A DNA stretch of 64,000 nucleotides from Endozoicomonas sp965232255 (GTDB lineage: Bacteria > Pseudomonadota > Gammaproteobacteria > Pseudomonadales > Endozoicomonadaceae): assembly GCA_965232255.1 (NCBI GenBank), contig OZ246962.1, positions 372,001 through 436,000 of the forward strand. The letters run 5' to 3'. A program made the translations under genes and the position numbers. Of the stretch, positions 1 to 8,575 are shown one piece after another. Position 1 is the first letter of the stretch, and each line of letters begins with the position of its first letter. The notes under the pieces are model-generated. The model saw only the letters and a program-made list of their open reading frames with translations. It did not search any database and had not been told where the DNA came from.

Positions 1-202
1 GTAACAAAGACCGCTGCCTGATGTCTGACAGCACAGCGCGGTGAGCCTGACCAAGAATGACAAAACTTAACAACTGGGCAACGACGAGTGCCACCAAGAC
101 TGCCAACACCATACGGGTCACCATACTTGACCACAGACGTTTGCAAAATACGACGCTGCGCTGCTTTAGGTGCTTTAGCTGGCGGACACTCACTCTGGTC
201 AT
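1..202 (-). CDS. Sensor histidine kinase, N-terminal fragment (runs off the left edge)
   Basis: An open frame starts at an ATG at 202-200, inside the stop codon of the upstream response regulator (ATGA overlap), and continues without a stop to the window edge, giving 67 residues. It begins MTRVSVRQLKHLKQRS, a basic cytoplasmic stretch, followed by one clear hydrophobic helix at about residues 31-51 (MVLAVLVALVVAQLLSFVIL). It then enters a polar, presumably periplasmic segment (GQAHRAVLSDIRQRS). This is the usual start of an EnvZ-type kinase, and translational coupling to an OmpR-type regulator supports that reading. The catalytic domains lie outside the window, so the kinase identity rests on context and topology only. 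Confidence 0.72.
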   Translation of the reverse strand, partial: MTRVSVRQLKHLKQRSVVFCKRLWSSMVTRMVLAVLVALVVAQLLSFVILGQAHRAVLSDIRQRSLL

Positions 203-918
203 ACAATGATCAATTCTTCAGTAAACATATACCCACCACCCCATACGGTTTTGATCAGCGTGGGATTTTTCGAGTCTTGCTCAATCTTTTTCCGCAGCCG
301 ACTGATTTGATTATCAATACTGCGATCAAATGGCAGCGCCTCACGTCCTTTGGTCAAATCCATCAACTGATCGCGACTGAGCACCTGACGGGCATGTTCC
401 AGAAAAACTTTCAGCAAACGAAACTCCGCCGCGCTCAATGCCACCAGCAAACCATCCTCCCGGGTCAGTTGGTACTGATGGATGTCCAGACTCCAGCCCT
501 TAAACTGCCATTGCCCAGTGACCGATATCTCTTTAGTTGCGGTAGTTGCGGTGTTTTCTGTGCGACGCAGCACCGCTTTAATCCTGGCCAACAACGTTCT
601 TGGACTGAACGGTTTGCTCACATAGTCGTCCGCCCCCATCTCCAGTCCGACAATGGTATCCGCTTCCTCACTCATGGCCGTCAGCATAATTACCGGCGGT
701 CCATTCTGTGTGCGCAAGTAGCGACAAAGGCTCAGGCCATCTTCCCCTGGCATCATAATATCGAGCACCACCAGGTCAATTGACTCACGAGCCAATATTT
801 GTCGCATAACCACTCCGTCTTCAGCCAGAGACACTTGGTAACCATGCTGGCTGAGGTAGCGCCCGAGCAGGTCACGTATCTCGTTGTGGTCATCGACCAC
901 AAGAATGTGTTTTGTCAT
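199..918 (-). CDS. OmpR-family response regulator
   Basis: 240 residues, the usual length for an OmpR/PhoB regulator. The receiver domain (about 1-120) has the acidic pair D9/D10, the phospho-acceptor D53 in VVLDIMMPGEDG, and the conserved lysine in DDYVSKPFSP. The C-terminal winged helix (about 135-235) carries DRSIDNQISRLRKKIEQD and the terminal TVWGGGYMF hairpin. Overall it resembles OmpR and its close relatives more than PhoB. The ATG at 918 follows a weak AGGT; a longer frame open to 1023 adds 35 residues with no receiver similarity, so it was not used. It overlaps the downstream kinase by 4 bp, forming an operon. It is divergent from the small exported protein at 1119 and could regulate it through the shared 200-bp spacer (inference). 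Confidence 0.9.
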   Translation of the reverse strand: MTKHILVVDDHNEIRDLLGRYLSQHGYQVSLAEDGVVMRQILARESIDLVVLDIMMPGEDGLSLCRYLRTQNGPPVIMLTAMSEEADTIVGLEMGADDYVSKPFSPRTLLARIKAVLRRTENTATTATKEISVTGQWQFKGWSLDIHQYQLTREDGLLVALSAAEFRLLKVFLEHARQVLSRDQLMDLTKGREALPFDRSIDNQISRLRKKIEQDSKNPTLIKTVWGGGYMFTEELIIV

Positions 919-1118
919 TGTTGACCTGTACTGATTAGTGACTGTGCCCAACATTATAAAGCTGAAGTTATTGCGCTTTGGACAGGCCGCGAACAAATGA
1001 TACAAATTGCGACAATCGACCACTATTTAGAGATATTTGTGGGAAAGCTGTAGTGTTTAATTAACTCATAGCCGTTCAATACACGATGAATTTACTAAAA
1101 CCGGCTGGAGACACCATC

Positions 1119-1547
1119 ATGAAGAAAAATCTTTTGTTAACCACTGCCCTGATTGCCACTTTGTCCGCTTCTTCTGCGTTTGCCGTTGGCGGTAACAACG
1201 ACAAGTACAACTGCCAAGGGATGCGTTCAGGCCATCACGCAATGAAAGGGGAACACAGCAAGCGCGGCAAGATGCCCAACCAGAAAGTGATGAATCAGGT
1301 GTTCACTGCTGCCCAGATTCGAACCCTTAACGAGGCGCGCCTGATTATGAAAGGCAATCCCAACCTCAAAGTGGGCGATGTGACTGCCATCGATAATGGC
1401 TATCGGGTAACCATCGTCACCAAGGACAACTCTCTGGTCAAAGAACGGGAAGTGGCGAAAAATAATATGCCGCTGGAACGTTATGAAGCCATCCAAAAAA
1501 GGATGGCCGACAGGCAACAACAGCGGGCAGCACGCAGCGCTAGCTAG
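1119..1547 (+). CDS. Small exported protein of unknown function
   Basis: 142 residues from the ATG at 1119, preceded by GGAG at 1107-1110. Residues 1-22 form a clear Sec signal peptide (MKKN, hydrophobic core, SSAFA cleavage). The mature protein is basic and rich in His, Lys, Met and Gln (GMRSGHHAMKGEHSKRGKM). A middle segment resembles a small beta-rich unit (VGDVTAIDNGYRVTIVTKDNSLV), and the tail is a charged helix (LERYEAIQKRMADRQQQR). The size and repeated basic and Met residues recall small periplasmic stress proteins, but I cannot assign a family. Its position, divergent from an OmpR-type two-component system, suggests it is a regulated envelope protein. Confidence 0.8.
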   Translation: MKKNLLLTTALIATLSASSAFAVGGNNDKYNCQGMRSGHHAMKGEHSKRGKMPNQKVMNQVFTAAQIRTLNEARLIMKGNPNLKVGDVTAIDNGYRVTIVTKDNSLVKEREVAKNNMPLERYEAIQKRMADRQQQRAARSAS

Positions 1548-1638
1548 CAAACTGGTAATTGCTTATTTTTATCGGACGGCGTTAAGACAGGAAGGTTTCC
1601 GAGGCCATTAAAGAAAAATAAAACTGTCCCAGCCATCA

Positions 1639-1656
1639 TCCCCGTGCGGACGGGGA
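1639..1656 (+). terminator. Short GC hairpin after the small exported protein
   Basis: A 7-bp perfect stem (TCCCCGT/ACGGGGA) with a 4-nt loop lies 92 bp after the stop of the 1119-1547 gene. No T-run follows, so a role in transcription ending is only possible. Confidence 0.25.
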
Positions 1657-1771
1657 TTCACTGCTTGTGGCATCTCACTCACGATTGATCGAATATCTGC
1701 CCCACCCCTGCCGATGTAAATCGGCTCATTCGGTAATCACCTCGTTGACCGAAACCGTCATTTTCTGTTCA

Positions 1772-3598
1772 ATGAGCCGCTACACTGCGCTTAGACACAC
1801 AGGTTGTTCATTGAAACTACTCTGGAAACTCCGATTTGTCCTGAAGGACTTCTGGCGGCAATACCTGTTGGCCTTCGTTTGCCTGCAAATTGTCTCCGCC
1901 CTGAACCTGGTGCCGCCCTGGTTGATCGGTAAAGCGGTGGACGCGGTGAAAAACAATACACTGACTCACCAAGCACTGGCCCATTATGTGGTGGGTATTC
2001 TGGTGGTCAGCGTGGTCGTCTACGGCTTACGCTACCTGTGGCGCTCCCAGCTCTACGGCGCAGCTATTGATTTGATCCGCAAACAGCGCAGCCAGCTTTT
2101 TGCCCATTTCACCCGACTTTCTCCCGAGTTTTACCAGCGTCATACCGCCGGCGATCTGATGGCCCATGCCACCAACGACCTCAATGCTGTTGAAGAGAGT
2201 GTCGGGGTAGGCATCATGACCCTGGTGGACTCAGTAATTGCCGGGCTGACCGTACTGTTTGCCATGATATTTCTGATCAGTGGTCAACTGACGCTGCTGG
2301 CCATGCTGCCCTTCCCGCTGCTGGTCTGGACCACCAATCGTTACGGCGCAGCGCTCCATTCCCGCTTTGGTCGCGCCCAGGCAGCCTTTTCCAATCTGAA
2401 CGAAGAGACTCGGGAATCGATCACCGGCGTTCGCGCGGTCAAAGCCCATCAACTGACGGAACGACAGACCCAACGCTTCGAACAGCTGTCGCAAGAAGCG
2501 GTTGCAGCCAACACCAGCGTAGCCAAAATTGACGCCCTGTTTGGTCCGAGTATCAACCTGTTTTTTGGTCTCTCGTTCGTCCTGACCCTGGTAGGTGGTG
2601 CTTGGATGATCAGCCAGGGCCAGCTAACTGTTGGTCTACTGACCAGTTTTACTCTCTACCTGAGTCAGATGCTTGGGCCGATGCTGCAATTTGGTTGGCA
2701 GTTCAGCGTCTTTCGTCGCGGCAGCGCCTCCTGGGGACGACTGGAAACGCTGCTGGCTCGCCAACCCAAGGTGGTGGATGCCAGCGATGCACGTCAGGCG
2801 CCAGACGACACTGGGCTAACCCTTAATATCCAGTCATTTGGCTACGACGACGCTGACCATGAATCAGTACTGCAAGATATTTGCGTTACCATTCCTGCCG
2901 GCACGTTTATGGGCATAACCGGACGCACCGGGAGCGGCAAAAGCACTTTGCTCCGACTGATTCTGCGTGAGTTTGACCTGCCTGCAGGCTCTGCCATTGA
3001 GATGGGCGGTATTCCCCTGCAACAGTTGACCATTAGCTCCCAGCGAAAAAAACTGGCCTGGGTTCCCCAGGAGCCCATGCTGTTCTCCGGCACTATCGCT
3101 GACAACATCCGTTTTGCTGTGCCGGATGCTCCCATGGAAGCGGTGATCAAAGCGGCAAAAATGGCTGCCATTGATGCTGAAATCAACGCTTTTAAAGAAG
3201 GTTACAACACCATGCTCGGGGAGAATGGCATCAACTTGTCCGGTGGTCAGAAACAGCGCGTGGCCCTGGCGCGGGCGCTCCTGTCAGATGCACCTATCCT
3301 GTTGCTGGATGACTCGTTCAGCGCTCTGGATATGAAAACCGAAGCGCATATTCTGAGAAACCTGATGACCCTACGCCAGCAACAGAACAAAACCATTATT
3401 CTGGTCACTCAACGTTTGCCTGAGCTGATTTACGCCGATCGTCTTTTGGTACTTGATCGTGGTCGTATTATTGAGGAGGGCAACCACAAACAACTGCTTG
3501 CGAACCAATCAGGCTGGTACGCCAAAATTTTCCGCCAGCAAGCCAAAGCATTGCTGCAACCGCAGGCTGCCGAGTATCAGCAGCCTGGTATCGCCTGA
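1772..3598 (+). CDS. mdlA: ABC transporter, MdlA-type fused permease/ATPase subunit
   Basis: An exporter half-transporter: an N-terminal six-helix membrane domain (ABC_membrane, roughly residues 20-300) and a C-terminal ATPase. The ATPase has Walker A GRTGSGKST, the signature LSGGQKQR, Walker B ILLLDDSFSALD and the H-loop replaced by Q in LVTQRLPEL. The DD rather than DE in Walker B, together with the missing switch histidine, marks a degenerate nucleotide site, typical of one partner of a heterodimer. The ATG at 1772 has no good ribosome site. A TTG at 1811 with AGG upstream would start closer to where E. coli MdlA begins, so the true start may be 1811. The partner gene starts 10 bp downstream. 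The substrate is unknown; E. coli MdlAB is only loosely described as a multidrug-type exporter. Confidence 0.88.
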   Translation: MSRYTALRHTGCSLKLLWKLRFVLKDFWRQYLLAFVCLQIVSALNLVPPWLIGKAVDAVKNNTLTHQALAHYVVGILVVSVVVYGLRYLWRSQLYGAAIDLIRKQRSQLFAHFTRLSPEFYQRHTAGDLMAHATNDLNAVEESVGVGIMTLVDSVIAGLTVLFAMIFLISGQLTLLAMLPFPLLVWTTNRYGAALHSRFGRAQAAFSNLNEETRESITGVRAVKAHQLTERQTQRFEQLSQEAVAANTSVAKIDALFGPSINLFFGLSFVLTLVGGAWMISQGQLTVGLLTSFTLYLSQMLGPMLQFGWQFSVFRRGSASWGRLETLLARQPKVVDASDARQAPDDTGLTLNIQSFGYDDADHESVLQDICVTIPAGTFMGITGRTGSGKSTLLRLILREFDLPAGSAIEMGGIPLQQLTISSQRKKLAWVPQEPMLFSGTIADNIRFAVPDAPMEAVIKAAKMAAIDAEINAFKEGYNTMLGENGINLSGGQKQRVALARALLSDAPILLLDDSFSALDMKTEAHILRNLMTLRQQQNKTIILVTQRLPELIYADRLLVLDRGRIIEEGNHKQLLANQSGWYAKIFRQQAKALLQPQAAEYQQPGIA

Positions 3599-3608
3599 GG
3601 AACCGCCC

Positions 3609-5444
3609 ATGACCACTGAGTCCACCAAAGTGAAATCTTCAGGCTATCACGGGCTGCTCAGGCTGATCAGGTTTGCCAGACCGTACCAATGGGAATGTCT
3701 GAGTGCCTTTGCCATTCTGCTGCTGGCTACTGTCCTGGAAATGCTGGCACCGTGGCTGATGAAAATTATTCTGGATGAACACATCCCTCGCGGTCTGGCC
3801 GATACGCTGGCCGGTAACCGCAGCCTGCTTATGCTGGGAGGGGCACTGCTTGCTACCTACCTGGGCTCAGCCATTTTCCAGTATCTCCAGAGCATCAAGT
3901 TTCAGATAGCCGCCCTTCATATTGTGCACGACATAAGACGTACGATATTTGCCCACGTACTGAAACTGCCCATGCGTTACTTTGACAGCGAACCCACCGG
4001 GGTGTTGGTTTCCCGCATTACCAACGACTCTGAAATGCTGCGACAGATGTTTGTCAGTGTTATTCCGGCCATTTTGCAGTCCGGCTTCCGGGTGGTGGGT
4101 ATCTGCATTGCCATGACGCTGCTGGACGTGAGCCTGATGTTTATGACGCTGCTGCTGGTTCCGATCATGCTGCTGGCCATTCATATCTATCAGAAAATCA
4201 GTCATCCGGTAGTCCATGGCGTGCGCAGGCAGTTGGCCAACATCAACACCCGGATCAACGAATCCCTTAATGGGATGCGCATTGTCCAGGCCACGGGGCA
4301 GGAAGCGCGCTTACAACAGCAGTTTGACCAGGAGAATGAACAGTGGCGCCAGCTCAAACACAAAAACGTCAATATTGACAGCCTGTTGCTGATGCCCTTC
4401 ACCCACTTGCTCAACGGCATTGCCCTGGCAGTAGTCGTGGGCTGGTTTGGTTATCAGGCCGGTTACACCGTGATTGAAGTGGGCACCATGTACGCCTTTA
4501 TTAACTATCTTGGGCGCTTTTTTGAGCCGTTTCGCCAGATCACCATGCAAATGGGATCGTTACAGCAAGCCATGGTGGCATCTGAACGGATTTTCCAGGT
4601 ATTGGATGAAAGCACCGATAGCAGCCACCAGCCCGACGATAAAGAACGGCGGATCGACAGCGGTAAACTGGAGTTCAGAAATGTGTCACTGTCTTATGAT
4701 TCGCAAAATATGGCGCTGGACGACGTTAGTTTTACCATCGAACCCGGACAGTTTGTTGCCATTGTTGGCCACAGCGGCAGTGGCAAAAGCTCAGTAATCA
4801 ACTTGTTAATGCGTTTTTATCAACAGCAGGCAGGCGGGATTCTGATTGATGATCAACCACTGGCCAGTTTCAGCGAGGATACATTACGCCAGGGAATCGG
4901 CCTGGTCTTTCAGGAACCATATATTTTCAGCGGTACCATGGCTGAGAATATCAGTCTGAACCATCCACAGATCAGCAATGAACAGGTACAAGCCGCTGCC
5001 CGCAAAGTACATGCAGACCCGTTTATCCAGAACCTGGCCCACGGCTATCAGCACAAGCCAGGACCGGGCGGAAAAGCACTGTCTACCGGTGAAAGACAGC
5101 TATTGTCGTTTGCCAGAACCGTGGCACAAAACCCTAAAATTCTGCTGCTTGATGAAGCCACCGCTAATATCGATGGTGAGCTGGAACATCACATTAAAGA
5201 AGCACTGATCACCCTGCAGGAGAATCGCACCACCATTGCTGTAGCACACCGCCTGTCAACCATTGTTGATGCTGATCAGATTCTGGTTATGGAGAAAGGC
5301 AAAATTGTGCAGCGAGGTACCCACGAAGAGCTGATCAAGCTCGACGGACACTATCGCGATCTCTACCTGGCACAACAGACTGCCCAACAACTGCAAGCTG
5401 CGGAACCACCGAATAATAGCAATGATGTAATAGCAACTGCGTGA
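3609..5444 (+). CDS. mdlB: ABC transporter, MdlB-type fused permease/ATPase subunit
   Basis: 611 residues from the ATG at 3609, preceded by TGAGGA that overlaps the mdlA stop. Six-helix membrane domain to about residue 330, then an ATPase with Walker A GHSGSGKSS, a non-canonical signature LSTGERQL, a canonical Walker B ILLLDEATANID and a normal H-loop AHRLSTI. The altered signature here and the altered Walker B/H-loop in MdlA are complementary, so one composite site should hydrolyse ATP well and the other poorly, as in known heterodimeric exporters. The two genes form an operon. The tail is an extension rich in Gln and Ala. Confidence 0.92.
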   Translation: MTTESTKVKSSGYHGLLRLIRFARPYQWECLSAFAILLLATVLEMLAPWLMKIILDEHIPRGLADTLAGNRSLLMLGGALLATYLGSAIFQYLQSIKFQIAALHIVHDIRRTIFAHVLKLPMRYFDSEPTGVLVSRITNDSEMLRQMFVSVIPAILQSGFRVVGICIAMTLLDVSLMFMTLLLVPIMLLAIHIYQKISHPVVHGVRRQLANINTRINESLNGMRIVQATGQEARLQQQFDQENEQWRQLKHKNVNIDSLLLMPFTHLLNGIALAVVVGWFGYQAGYTVIEVGTMYAFINYLGRFFEPFRQITMQMGSLQQAMVASERIFQVLDESTDSSHQPDDKERRIDSGKLEFRNVSLSYDSQNMALDDVSFTIEPGQFVAIVGHSGSGKSSVINLLMRFYQQQAGGILIDDQPLASFSEDTLRQGIGLVFQEPYIFSGTMAENISLNHPQISNEQVQAAARKVHADPFIQNLAHGYQHKPGPGGKALSTGERQLLSFARTVAQNPKILLLDEATANIDGELEHHIKEALITLQENRTTIAVAHRLSTIVDADQILVMEKGKIVQRGTHEELIKLDGHYRDLYLAQQTAQQLQAAEPPNNSNDVIATA

Positions 5445-5551
5445 GGCTGATGAGTGACGGTGTAGCAAGCGGTTACTGCACCGATATTTTTAAAAGTCAG
5501 TAGTCGTTGGCATAGTTGGAATAAATTAAAGTTGCGCCGGTTGCCACATAC

Positions 5552-5582
5552 AAAAAAAGCCCGACTCAAGGAGTCAGGCTTT
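5552..5582 (-). terminator. Rho-independent terminator of the tRNA-Arg gene
   Basis: On the minus strand an AAAGCC-x-GACTC stem pairs with GAGTC-x-GGCTTT around a 3-nt loop (one mismatch) and runs into a T tract (plus-strand A52-A58). It lies 8 bp past the 3' end of the tRNA. Confidence 0.85.
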
Positions 5583-5589
5583 GATAAAA

Positions 5590-5666
5590 TGGCGCGCTCG
5601 GGAGGATTCGAACCTCCGACCGCCTGGTTCGTAGCCAGGTACTCTATCCAGCTGAGCTACGAGCGC
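5590..5666 (-). tRNA. tRNA-Arg (anticodon ACG)
   Basis: A 77-nt cloverleaf on the minus strand. The acceptor stem GCGCTCG pairs with CGAGCGC, followed by discriminator G and an encoded CCA. The D arm has AGCTCAGCTGGATAGAG, the anticodon stem CCTGG/CCAGG encloses loop CTACGAA (anticodon ACG), and the T arm is GGAGGTTCGAATCCTCC. A34 is expected to be deaminated to inosine by TadA so that CGU, CGC and CGA can be read. Confidence 0.97.
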
Positions 5667-5849
5667 GTCGTGTTAACGAGTGCGAATAATACTGAAAATC
5701 CGATCGAAGTCAATAATTATCCTTAGTCTGATAAAATTAAACCTTTAATAAATTCTGGAGAACTGACAACAATACGGTTTTCCCAGCTATGAGGCATTCA
5801 GTGCAAAGCGAATCAGTGCTGTACAACCGTTCTGGTCGCTGTTGTTCAG

Positions 5850-6248
5850 CGAAAACCTCGCGAGAAACCCAGTACTTTTAGTACTGGGAGGGATAGCGAC
5901 CAGCCTGATAAGGCTGGAAAACTAACTTCTTTTGATATCAGCACTTTCGGCATCTTCCAGTATTGCGGTTAAAATAGTCACTGCTATTATTTATTCACCT
6001 GTCTTTGCAGACCTACCTCCGCACCCGAGGGCATAAAGGCTGGAGGAATGTTAAGCCTGCGGAGTTCGTGTGAGACTTGGGGAGCCTGGGTTGATTCGCC
6101 ATTGTACTTGTGCCCGTTGGGTAAAAGCTCCCAACGTGGAACTTTTGCGTGAAAACCAAGCCTGTTCCCTGAGCAACGAACGATGAAACAGGAAGCCTGT
6201 TGGGTGACTAACAGGAATCCCACTCCTTCAGGGGCCGGAGGATGTCAA
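5850..6248 (+). mobile_element. Decayed, internally deleted IS605/TnpB-type element
   Basis: Both ends match the intact tnpB element at 32.5-33.9 kb. The left part (5850-5925) has the same two hairpins, a CCCAGTAC-type stem and CCAGCC-TGATAA-GGCTGG, followed by AACTAACTTCTTTT. The right part (about 6184-6248) repeats the AACAGGAAGCCTGTT hairpin, the GTGACTAAC segment and the GGAGGATGTCAA end. Between them about 250 bp remain. The piece around 6030-6075 aligns with the last codons of tnpB (GGCTGG...TGTTA...GCCTG.GGAG) but carries indels and stops, so it is a frame-broken tnpB 3' end. It cannot encode a protein but could in principle be mobilised in trans. Confidence 0.8.
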
Positions 6249-6609
6249 TAATGAGAACTCCCAGCCATACTTACGGCAAATATCATTGACAATTAGCAGC
6301 CCGATACCATAACCATCATGTTTTACCGTTTTGCTGTCTAGCTCACTTAGCGGTGCTAACGGTGGATCGTAATAGCACTACCGGTGGGGTTGGAGGCAGG
6401 CCTTTACAGATACCGCATGAAGAAACTTTCAGGGCAATCAGGGCGATTGACAAACAGGGTCGACTGTCGATTTGGTGTGCGGTATACAGATGCAGGAAAC
6501 TACAAACGTGAAAACAAACGACTTATGTCGTTAGAAATAACCACACCGCCAACAACAGCCGTTTACTCCACTTTTTATTACTTCATATGACAAATTATCC
6601 ACCCAAACG
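6249..6609. other. Intergenic stretch without a recognisable gene
   Basis: Between the decayed element and the V-ATPase terminator. Short open frames occur here but none has a ribosome site or recognisable protein sequence. I see no RNA gene. Confidence 0.5.
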
Positions 6610-6638
6610 ACAACTGCCGGCATAGAGCCGGCAGTTGT
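6610..6638 (-). terminator. Terminator hairpin at the end of the V-ATPase operon
   Basis: A perfect 12-bp stem (ACAACTGCCGGC/GCCGGCAGTTGT) with a 5-nt loop, 23 bp beyond the stop of the A-subunit gene. The T-run is better on the plus strand (GTTTTC), but no plus-strand gene precedes it, so it most likely ends the leftward operon. Confidence 0.7.
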
Positions 6639-6660
6639 TTTCTGCGAGTACGTGGGCGTA

Positions 6661-8520
6661 TCAGGCAGCCTTGGGGGCAGCGGCGTACTTGTTACGTAGC
6701 TCCTGAATACGACTAATGTAGTTGTTGTACTCAGGAGAAGCATAATGGGCGTAGTGCATGTTTTTGAACAGACCGATCAGCTTTATAAAGTAATCGCGCA
6801 CCTCATCCTTGTCGGTAAAGTTGTAGCGCTGGCGGATCAGGCTGACCACGAGCTCAAAATTCTCCCGTTGGCGATTGATCGGTGTGGATGCGTCCACATC
6901 GTCAAAGGCGTCCTGTTGCAGGTAAACCATGTCCAGCATATGCGCCTTCTGGAATATGATGTAGTCATCCATGGTAATACCTTCTTCGCCGGTTACCTGC
7001 ATCATTTGATTGATGCTGTCGCCTGTGAAGAGCAGCGCATGCATTTCCTTAACGTCGCTGACCCATTCCGGTGAGAGGTGTTTGGCATACCAGCTTTCCA
7101 GTTGGTCCAGGTAACGAGACCAGGAAATCAGGGGGTCGATGGCTGGATAGAAACGCTTGTAGGCGCGATCATAAGAAAGACCAAGAAATACCTTGACGGT
7201 GCCCAGCGTAGCCTGGGTGACGGGTTCTTCAAAGTTACCACCAGCAGGAGATACGGTACCGATCATGGTCAGCGAGCCTTCGTCGCCATCTTCGTTACCC
7301 ACTACACCGCAACGCTCATAAACGCCTTTGATGGCTGAGTCCATATAGGCCGGAAAGCCCTCTTCACCGGGAATCTCTTCCAGACGGTTAGAGGTTTCAC
7401 GCATGGCCTGTGCCCAACGAGAGGTGGAGTCAGCCAGCATCAGGACGTTGTAACCCATCTGGCGATAGTACTCGCCAATGGTCAGACCGGTGTAAATAGA
7501 CGCTTCCCGGGCCGCTACCGGCATAGACGACGTATTACAGATAATAACGGTGCGATCAATCAGCGCCCCGCCCGTCTTCGGATCTTGCAGGTGCGGAAAC
7601 TCTTCAATGGTTTCTACTACCTCACCGGCTCGCTCGCCGGTGGCGGTAACGATAACAATATCGGTATCGCAGTAGCGGGCGAAGCCATGCTGCAATACTG
7701 TCTTGCCGGAGCCAAACGGGCCCGGAATAGCACCGGTACCGCCGCGGGCAATCGGGAAGAACGTATCAACAATACGAGTAGTGGTAATCAGTGGTTGATC
7801 CGGATAGCGACGCTTGGTCTTGCCCTTATGAGACAGAGTTTCGGCAATGGACTTACGCACTGGCCATCTCTGGTACATATTCAGGGAAATTTCTTTACCT
7901 TTTTGGTCACGTACGCGTGCCACTATCGTATCAACAGTAAAGTTACCCTCCTGAATCCATACCACTTCCACTTCGCCCACGGTATTGAACGGAATCATGA
8001 TTTTGTGGGTAAAGCGACCTTCTGGCACAGTTCCGAAGGTTTCCCCGGCATGCAGTTTGTCGCCGATTTTTGCTACAGCGGTAAACGCCCATGTACGTGT
8101 AGGGTCAAGGGACGGCACATGCACACCACGCGGCAAGAAAGTGCCATACAGATTAGCCAGCTGTTCCAGCGGGTTTTGCAGGCCGTCGTAGATCATACTG
8201 AGAATACCCGGTCCCAGATCAACCGATAGCAACTGCCCGCTCTGGATGACCAAGTCACCAACAGCAACCCCGCGCGTTTCTTCAAATACCTGGATATCTG
8301 CGGTGTTACCACGAATCCGCAGAATTTCCGACATCAGCTGCTCTTCCACTGCCTCATTGGCAGGGCGGCTCGGCAGCACGTAAACTACCTCGTTTTTCAC
8401 CAGCGGTTTTTTCTCACCGTTGGTCATGGTGATACTTTCAATGGTGATAATATCACCCATGACCGCTACCACCCGGGCAGAAGCCTGTTGCATCAGTTCT
8501 GTTTTTGTCTGTTCAGTCAT
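6661..8520 (-). CDS. atpA: V-type ATPase catalytic subunit A
   Basis: 619 residues, the catalytic subunit of the soluble V1 head, where ATP is hydrolysed or made. The P-loop is GPFGSGKTVLQH. The usual long A-subunit insertion (non-homologous region) is present ahead of it (FLPRGVHVPSLD, then KIGDKLHAGETFGTVPEGR). The conserved LADSTSRWAQAMRE and EEGFPAYMDSAI segments follow, and the C-terminal helical domain reaches MHYAHYASPEY. I chose the ATG at 8520; a TTG at 8541 would add 7 residues. It is the last gene of the operon in the direction of transcription, followed by a strong hairpin. In the order known from Chlamydia the A gene precedes B; here it lies at the opposite end from B. Confidence 0.96.
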   Translation of the reverse strand: MTEQTKTELMQQASARVVAVMGDIITIESITMTNGEKKPLVKNEVVYVLPSRPANEAVEEQLMSEILRIRGNTADIQVFEETRGVAVGDLVIQSGQLLSVDLGPGILSMIYDGLQNPLEQLANLYGTFLPRGVHVPSLDPTRTWAFTAVAKIGDKLHAGETFGTVPEGRFTHKIMIPFNTVGEVEVVWIQEGNFTVDTIVARVRDQKGKEISLNMYQRWPVRKSIAETLSHKGKTKRRYPDQPLITTTRIVDTFFPIARGGTGAIPGPFGSGKTVLQHGFARYCDTDIVIVTATGERAGEVVETIEEFPHLQDPKTGGALIDRTVIICNTSSMPVAAREASIYTGLTIGEYYRQMGYNVLMLADSTSRWAQAMRETSNRLEEIPGEEGFPAYMDSAIKGVYERCGVVGNEDGDEGSLTMIGTVSPAGGNFEEPVTQATLGTVKVFLGLSYDRAYKRFYPAIDPLISWSRYLDQLESWYAKHLSPEWVSDVKEMHALLFTGDSINQMMQVTGEEGITMDDYIIFQKAHMLDMVYLQQDAFDDVDASTPINRQRENFELVVSLIRQRYNFTDKDEVRDYFIKLIGLFKNMHYAHYASPEYNNYISRIQELRNKYAAAPKAA

Positions 8521-8575
8521 GTGTATAACCGTTGTCGTCAATCGTCAGCGAGTACGATGTATCTATTTCTGTCGT

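Noticed and set aside
5532..5726. Short open frame reading ARSGGFEPPTAW
   Set aside because: It is translation across the tRNA-Arg gene, a familiar artefact.
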